Origin: Oenanthe sinensis
Lineage: Eukaryota > Streptophyta > Magnoliopsida > Apiales > Apiaceae
Assembly (NCBI GenBank): GCA_028671895.1
Contig: CM053813.1
Location: forward strand, 39,031,501 to 39,095,500
Length of the DNA stretch: 64,000 bases
Direction of reading: 5' to 3'
Each line of letters begins with the position of its first letter. The first letter of the stretch is position 1. Position numbers and translations under genes: made by a program. This document shows, in pieces, positions 59,817 through 64,000 of the stretch. The notes beneath the pieces are model-generated. The model worked only from the letters and a program-made list of their open reading frames with translations, did no database searches and was not told the DNA's origin.

Positions 59817-61382
59817 ATGCACATATCAAAAAAACTTTTTTTATGGAATTCCCGCCACTTCTGTACTATCCCAACTACAAAACTAAACCACACAATCAAC
59901 TCTTACATTCGTGATAGAAATGTATATGATGCTCGCAAACTGTTTGATCAAAATCCCAGTGCCAGGAATGTAGTGTCCTGGAATTCAATGATCAGTGGGT
60001 ATGTCAACAACAACCAAATGTCGAAAGCTCAAGGCTTGTTTGATGAAATGCCTGTGAGAGACATTGTTTCTTGGAACACCATGTTATCGGGTTTTCACAA
60101 GGCTGGAAACCCCGAAAAGGTTTATATGTATTACTTGGAAATGGTTAGAGTTGGGTTTAGGCCGACTGAGTTTACCTTCTCGATAGTTGTTACCGCGTTG
60201 ATAAGTACAAGATTGAGGGTTTTGATTACACAGTTTCATGGTATTATAATTTGCTCTGGTTTTAATTTGGATTTTTATGTGGGGTCAGCGTTGATGAGGG
60301 CTTACACTGATTTGAGGGATGTTGATGGTTTGCGTAGAGTGTTTGATGAGATATCGTTGAAAGAGGTGTCTGTTTGGAATGCATTGATTTTGGGGTTTAT
60401 GGATTTGGGGCTGATTATGGAGTCTCAGAGATCATTTGACATGATGCCGGTAAGAAATGTTGTTTCGTGGACAACTTTGGTTAATGGTTATATTAATAAT
60501 GGGAGACTGAATGAAGCTCGTTTTAAATTTGATATGATGACTGAGAGAAATGTGTTCGCTGTGACTGCAATGATAAAAGGATATGTGCGATATGGGAAGT
60601 TTTTTGATGCTTTTGAGTTGTTTATATCAATGTTGAGATCAGGGCCTTATCCTAATCACTTTACATTTTCGAGTGTATTAGAGGCTTGTGCAGGGAGCTC
60701 GTCTCTGATGTTGGGAAATCAAGTGCACTCGTGTATTTTAAAATCTGGAACCCCTCGTGATCTCATTTTGTTGACATCCATTGTTGATATGTATGCAAAA
60801 TGTGGTGACATTGAAGCGGCATACTGCATTTTTGTGTCAATGCCAGAGAAGAATGTTGCATCATGGAACTCGATCATTGGAGGTTATGCAAGGCATGGGA
60901 TTGCAACAAGGGCACTGCAGGTATTTGAGAGGATGACAAATGTAGGTGTCAAACCTGATAAGATTACATTTATTAATGTTCTTTCAGCATGTGCACATAG
61001 TGGACTTGTCGAAGAAGGTGAACAAAAATTTGTAGATATGGATATGAAGTATGGAATCCAAGCGGAAAAGGAGCACTATGCTTGCATGGTGGATCTGTTT
61101 GGGAAAGCAGGCCAGCTAGAAAAGGCAGAGAAACTGATCAAAGAAATGCCTTTCAAACCTGATGCGGTCATATGGGGTGCGTTGATTGGGGTATGTGGAT
61201 TGCATTCATGCTTAGAACTTGGGCAGTTTGCTGCAAAAGAACTTGACAGTTTAGAACAAGATCATCCTGCTGTTTATTCAATGCTTTCCAAGATACACGG
61301 TGATAAGAATGCTTGGGACAGTGTTAAGCACTCTAGGAAGCAAAAAGCATTTAGCCGGATAGAGACATCTTGTACAATATGA
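59817..61382 (+). CDS. PLS-class PPR protein, E subgroup
   Basis: A single-exon gene typical of plant PPR loci. I prefer the ATG at 59817 (MHISKKLFLWNSRHF), giving 521 residues. The in-frame ATG at 59694 adds 41 AT-coded residues that look untranslated. Tandem P, L and S repeats run through most of the protein, e.g. NVVSWNSMISGYVNNNQMSK, DIVSWNTMLSGFHKAG, NVVSWTTLVNGYINNGRLNE and NVASWNSIIGGYARHGIATR. The C-terminus from about residue 447 is an E motif (AVIWGALIGVCGLHSCLELG) that ends at SRIETSCTI, so the E+ part is short and no DYW deaminase is present. The basic, aromatic N-terminus suggests import into mitochondria or plastids. Proteins of this class bind organellar transcripts and direct C-to-U editing with a partner deaminase. 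The target is not predictable from what I can do here. Confidence 0.93.
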   Translation: MHISKKLFLWNSRHFCTIPTTKLNHTINSYIRDRNVYDARKLFDQNPSARNVVSWNSMISGYVNNNQMSKAQGLFDEMPVRDIVSWNTMLSGFHKAGNPEKVYMYYLEMVRVGFRPTEFTFSIVVTALISTRLRVLITQFHGIIICSGFNLDFYVGSALMRAYTDLRDVDGLRRVFDEISLKEVSVWNALILGFMDLGLIMESQRSFDMMPVRNVVSWTTLVNGYINNGRLNEARFKFDMMTERNVFAVTAMIKGYVRYGKFFDAFELFISMLRSGPYPNHFTFSSVLEACAGSSSLMLGNQVHSCILKSGTPRDLILLTSIVDMYAKCGDIEAAYCIFVSMPEKNVASWNSIIGGYARHGIATRALQVFERMTNVGVKPDKITFINVLSACAHSGLVEEGEQKFVDMDMKYGIQAEKEHYACMVDLFGKAGQLEKAEKLIKEMPFKPDAVIWGALIGVCGLHSCLELGQFAAKELDSLEQDHPAVYSMLSKIHGDKNAWDSVKHSRKQKAFSRIETSCTI

Positions 61383-62740
61383 TGAGACTGAAATATGCAC
61401 ACTCTGCACAGGGAGACACCACCTTTGCTAGAAAGTCTTTGTTCAAGTTAAACATCTATAATTATACATCATACTAGTGTAAAGTAAACTTGAAGCTGTT
61501 AGAGGCTCACTATTGTGAATTTCATGGTTTCCAAAGCCCCCTTTCATTTTCGAATTAACTGTAATTGTATAAACAACAGTGTTACTATTTTAGAAAACTG
61601 ATAAACTCAAAACCCCGGATATTTGAATAGCTAGTTTTTTTTTTTTTGCTAAATTTATTATTAGCTAGTTTTACTTTGCAGTATATAGAAATCCTGTTGA
61701 CTAAAGAATTAGTGTAATGCTGCAACTAAGTTATCTAGTTCGTGAAGCTTGACTGTGATTGCTATTTTTGGAGTTTTATGACCGGGAAACCCGCAACTGA
61801 TGGAAATGCTGAATTGATTTCGGCAGCCTCGCCCCGGAAAGCTGAAGTTTTGGCTATTTGGGAAGTTATGTAGCCTTGCTTATCAATGTCAATCCTCTAA
61901 TCATATTGTAGTGCCAATCACACTTGTTATTCAATGCGAGCACCTCCTTGGCACGTCATCATCGTCGAAGACATTAGAACACTTCCTTCCATACTTGATT
62001 TATCGATCTACTGCTTTCTTAGAATTTTGATGCTCTTTCCCATTGGTTAGCTTAAACGCTCTTGAGGGAATACAAAAGACCAAAACACCACCTTTTATAC
62101 AAAACAATGTTCTTATAAGTTTCTTTTTCATTCTTCATTAATACTACTTCAATTTTTAATAAATAAAGATGTTAGTTTTGTCGGATCATTTTATTTTGTA
62201 TAAATAAATAATTTTGTCAAATGTTTTATTTTTGAAATACTCTTTTTTTTTATCGGTCATAAACATCGAAATTTCTTTACATTTTTTAATTACTATTTAT
62301 AACTTTCAAAATCATTATTGTGTAAAATAAATAATTTAACAAATTAAATGTATTGTAATTTTTTATTGAAGATAATATTTACCAAATATCATTTTAATAA
62401 TAAAATATAAATTTATATAAAAAAAACTATAAAAGAATGGACCAACTACATAGTTCAAAAATATTTTAAATTAATAGTTATATATAACTTTTACAATATT
62501 AAAATATTAAATCTGTTATTTACAGAATTTCAAATACTTAAAAATAAAAAATTTATAGAACAAATCAAAGTCTTTAATTACTTGACTAAATTTCAATTTT
62601 TGTATATAAATTACATTATTTGACTAGTCTTATAAAAAATTATTTATAAGAAAATATATTAAAGTAACTTTTTTAAATAATATAAAATAAATATTTATTA
62701 TAAATAATAATGATATTAAAATTATTATGGTGTATATAGT
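61383..62740. other. PPR 3' flank and intergenic, no gene
   Basis: The first few hundred bases are probably the PPR 3' UTR. A GC-richer patch at 61780-61880 has a short open frame that matches nothing firmly. The rest is AT-rich. Confidence 0.5.
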
Positions 62741-63060
62741 ATATGGAGAACTACTTCATTGGAGAACGCTTCTTATTTTGTAAAAATCATCACAAAATAC
62801 ATGTGTTCTGTAAATACAAATTACAATTATATGAAGAGAAAAAAAATTGAATTCTTAAAAAAAATAATGAAAATATTTACAGAACACATACGATTTACCG
62901 AACATACTAGTACTACACTTCTCATTTCCTTAAAAATATCACATTTTTCAGAAGAACACGTGTGTTTTGTAAATAAAAACATAACTAGAAGACTAAATTA
63001 TGTATTTGGAGAAAAAAATAATGAAAAAATATTTACATGAAAGTACAGAACATACTAATT
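62741..63060. repeat. AT-rich inverted-repeat cluster
   Basis: ATACATGTGTTCTGTAAAT (near 62798) faces ATTTACAGAACACATA (near 62876), with a second pair near 62955 and 63040. The same TTTACAGAACACATGTGTT text occurs at about 52670, so this is a dispersed MITE-like family. Confidence 0.45.
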
Positions 63061-64000
63061 TTTAGTAGAATTAGTTCTCATTTGAGTCTAACCATATATT
63101 ACATATTAGTTATAAATAAAGAGAGAATACAACAAAAAGATTAAATTAAAGATAATGCAAAAAAAAAAAGTAATTATTTACCTAAAATTATAGCAGTGCT
63201 TTTGTAGTGTACAAGGATGTATGCCAAGATTTATTCTTTGTTATATATATTAGCTTCATTCATGCATATATGTATGTTATGTACATGGGTTGTGGCTATG
63301 ATCGCGATTTGATATTAGGGCAGAATGAGCCTTGGTTAATTCTCACACGAGTCTTGCTTAATAACTGAGACCCATACTAATATCTCTTTCAATCTAGCTG
63401 TCCAAAATATGATCCAATAGTAAAAAAACTAGTATGGCCACATGATTATTGTTGATCACTTACCTTTTTCAATTAGGCTGTGTGGAATGGAAACTTAGAT
63501 GGAATGGAACGGGGTGAAAATGAAATGAAATTTATACCTCTTATTTGGATGGGATTAGGGAAAATTTTATAATTTTCATTTTTTTCATTCTAAACTATTT
63601 GAACTAGAATTGTAACTCACATGTTTTGAAACGAATATTTCATTCTATTTTTTCACCATTTTTCCTACAATCCTGATCATAATAAATTTAAACTCTCTTA
63701 TGTTTATTCACAATTTTATTCATACATTCTTCTTTTTTAAATGTACCCGAACCTAAAACCTCCAACTAAAAGCCAACTTTATGTCCGAGTTGTGGAACAA
63801 AGGGGTAGTTTGTTTCGCAAGTTTTACGGTTACATATATAATTATGTAACTTATCTATGTTATTGTTTAGTTATAATAATAAAAGAAATTTACTCATGTA
63901 AATAAATAAATATATAAAATTATAAAATATTTAATTAGTAAATTTTATTTGATTTATGAATTACATATTATATAATTAATTGTTAATGTATAATAACAAT
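63061..64000. other. Intergenic, no gene recognised
   Basis: AT-rich. A segment at 63470-63680 has GGAATGGAA and TTCATTCTA-type inverted ends like a MITE. No coding frame is seen. Confidence 0.45.

Noticed and set aside
61780..61900. Possible LINE RNase H fragment
   Set aside because: A short SAASPRKAEVLAIW-like reading was suggestive, but there are no supporting neighbouring motifs.
1..64000. tRNA, rRNA, CRISPR or organelle insertion
   Set aside because: No cloverleaf-like conserved boxes, ribosomal stretches or spaced identical repeats of CRISPR type were noticed by reading; a scan with dedicated tools was not possible.

Overview
This is a stretch of a plant nuclear genome, almost certainly a eudicot. 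The evidence is spliced genes with GT-AG introns, an organellar PLS-class PPR gene, a plant DUF724/Agenet gene, a plant-type PAF1 (ELF7) gene, and a dense, AT-rich load of plant transposons. I do not assign a species.

Four host genes can be supported. (1) At 431-6922 (+) lies the 3' portion of a DUF724 protein gene. Its eight visible exons encode a pair of Agenet/Tudor-like domains, an AT-hook-bearing linker and the C-terminal DUF724 coiled-coil domain. One intron appears to be GC-AG, and two neighbouring exons look duplicated. (2) At 26407-15823 (-) lies a 12-exon homologue of ELF7/PAF1, the transcription-elongation PAF1-complex subunit. All twelve junction phases agree and give 662 codons. 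Its first intron is about 6.8 kb because it holds an internally deleted Ty1/copia element. (3) At 53183-53716 (+) lies a single-exon, 177-residue protein made only of two Agenet domains and an acidic tail. (4) At 59817-61382 (+) lies an E-class PPR protein, probably an organellar RNA-editing factor.

The rest is mostly layered transposons. From left to right: a TRIM and other small repeats in DUF724 introns; a CACTA end remnant; two ELF7 exon-1 fragments arranged head to head as an inverted repeat (8848-9645); a hAT (ZMYM1-like) pseudogene; a Ty3/gypsy gag fragment; a degenerate copia with the start of its 3' LTR; the ELF7 gene with its intronic copia; LTR debris; a further ELF7 exon-1 pseudocopy (30425-30890); LTR-like tandem repeats (31536-34520); a MULE remnant; a CACTA element beginning at 35877 whose transposase intron contains an RT-less copia (38437-43991); a Ty3/gypsy element (44831-49190) split by a 1544-bp solo LTR with a GTTAG target duplication; MITE-like foldbacks; and a Helitron-like coding remnant (58860-57080) next to a 93-bp copy of the PPR gene's 5' coding region.

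The most unusual feature is the spread of ELF7 exon 1. Besides the functional-looking exon there are three partial copies, and two of them form an inverted pair that could fold into a long hairpin RNA matching the host gene. I found no tRNA, rRNA or CRISPR feature, and no clearly new biochemical system.
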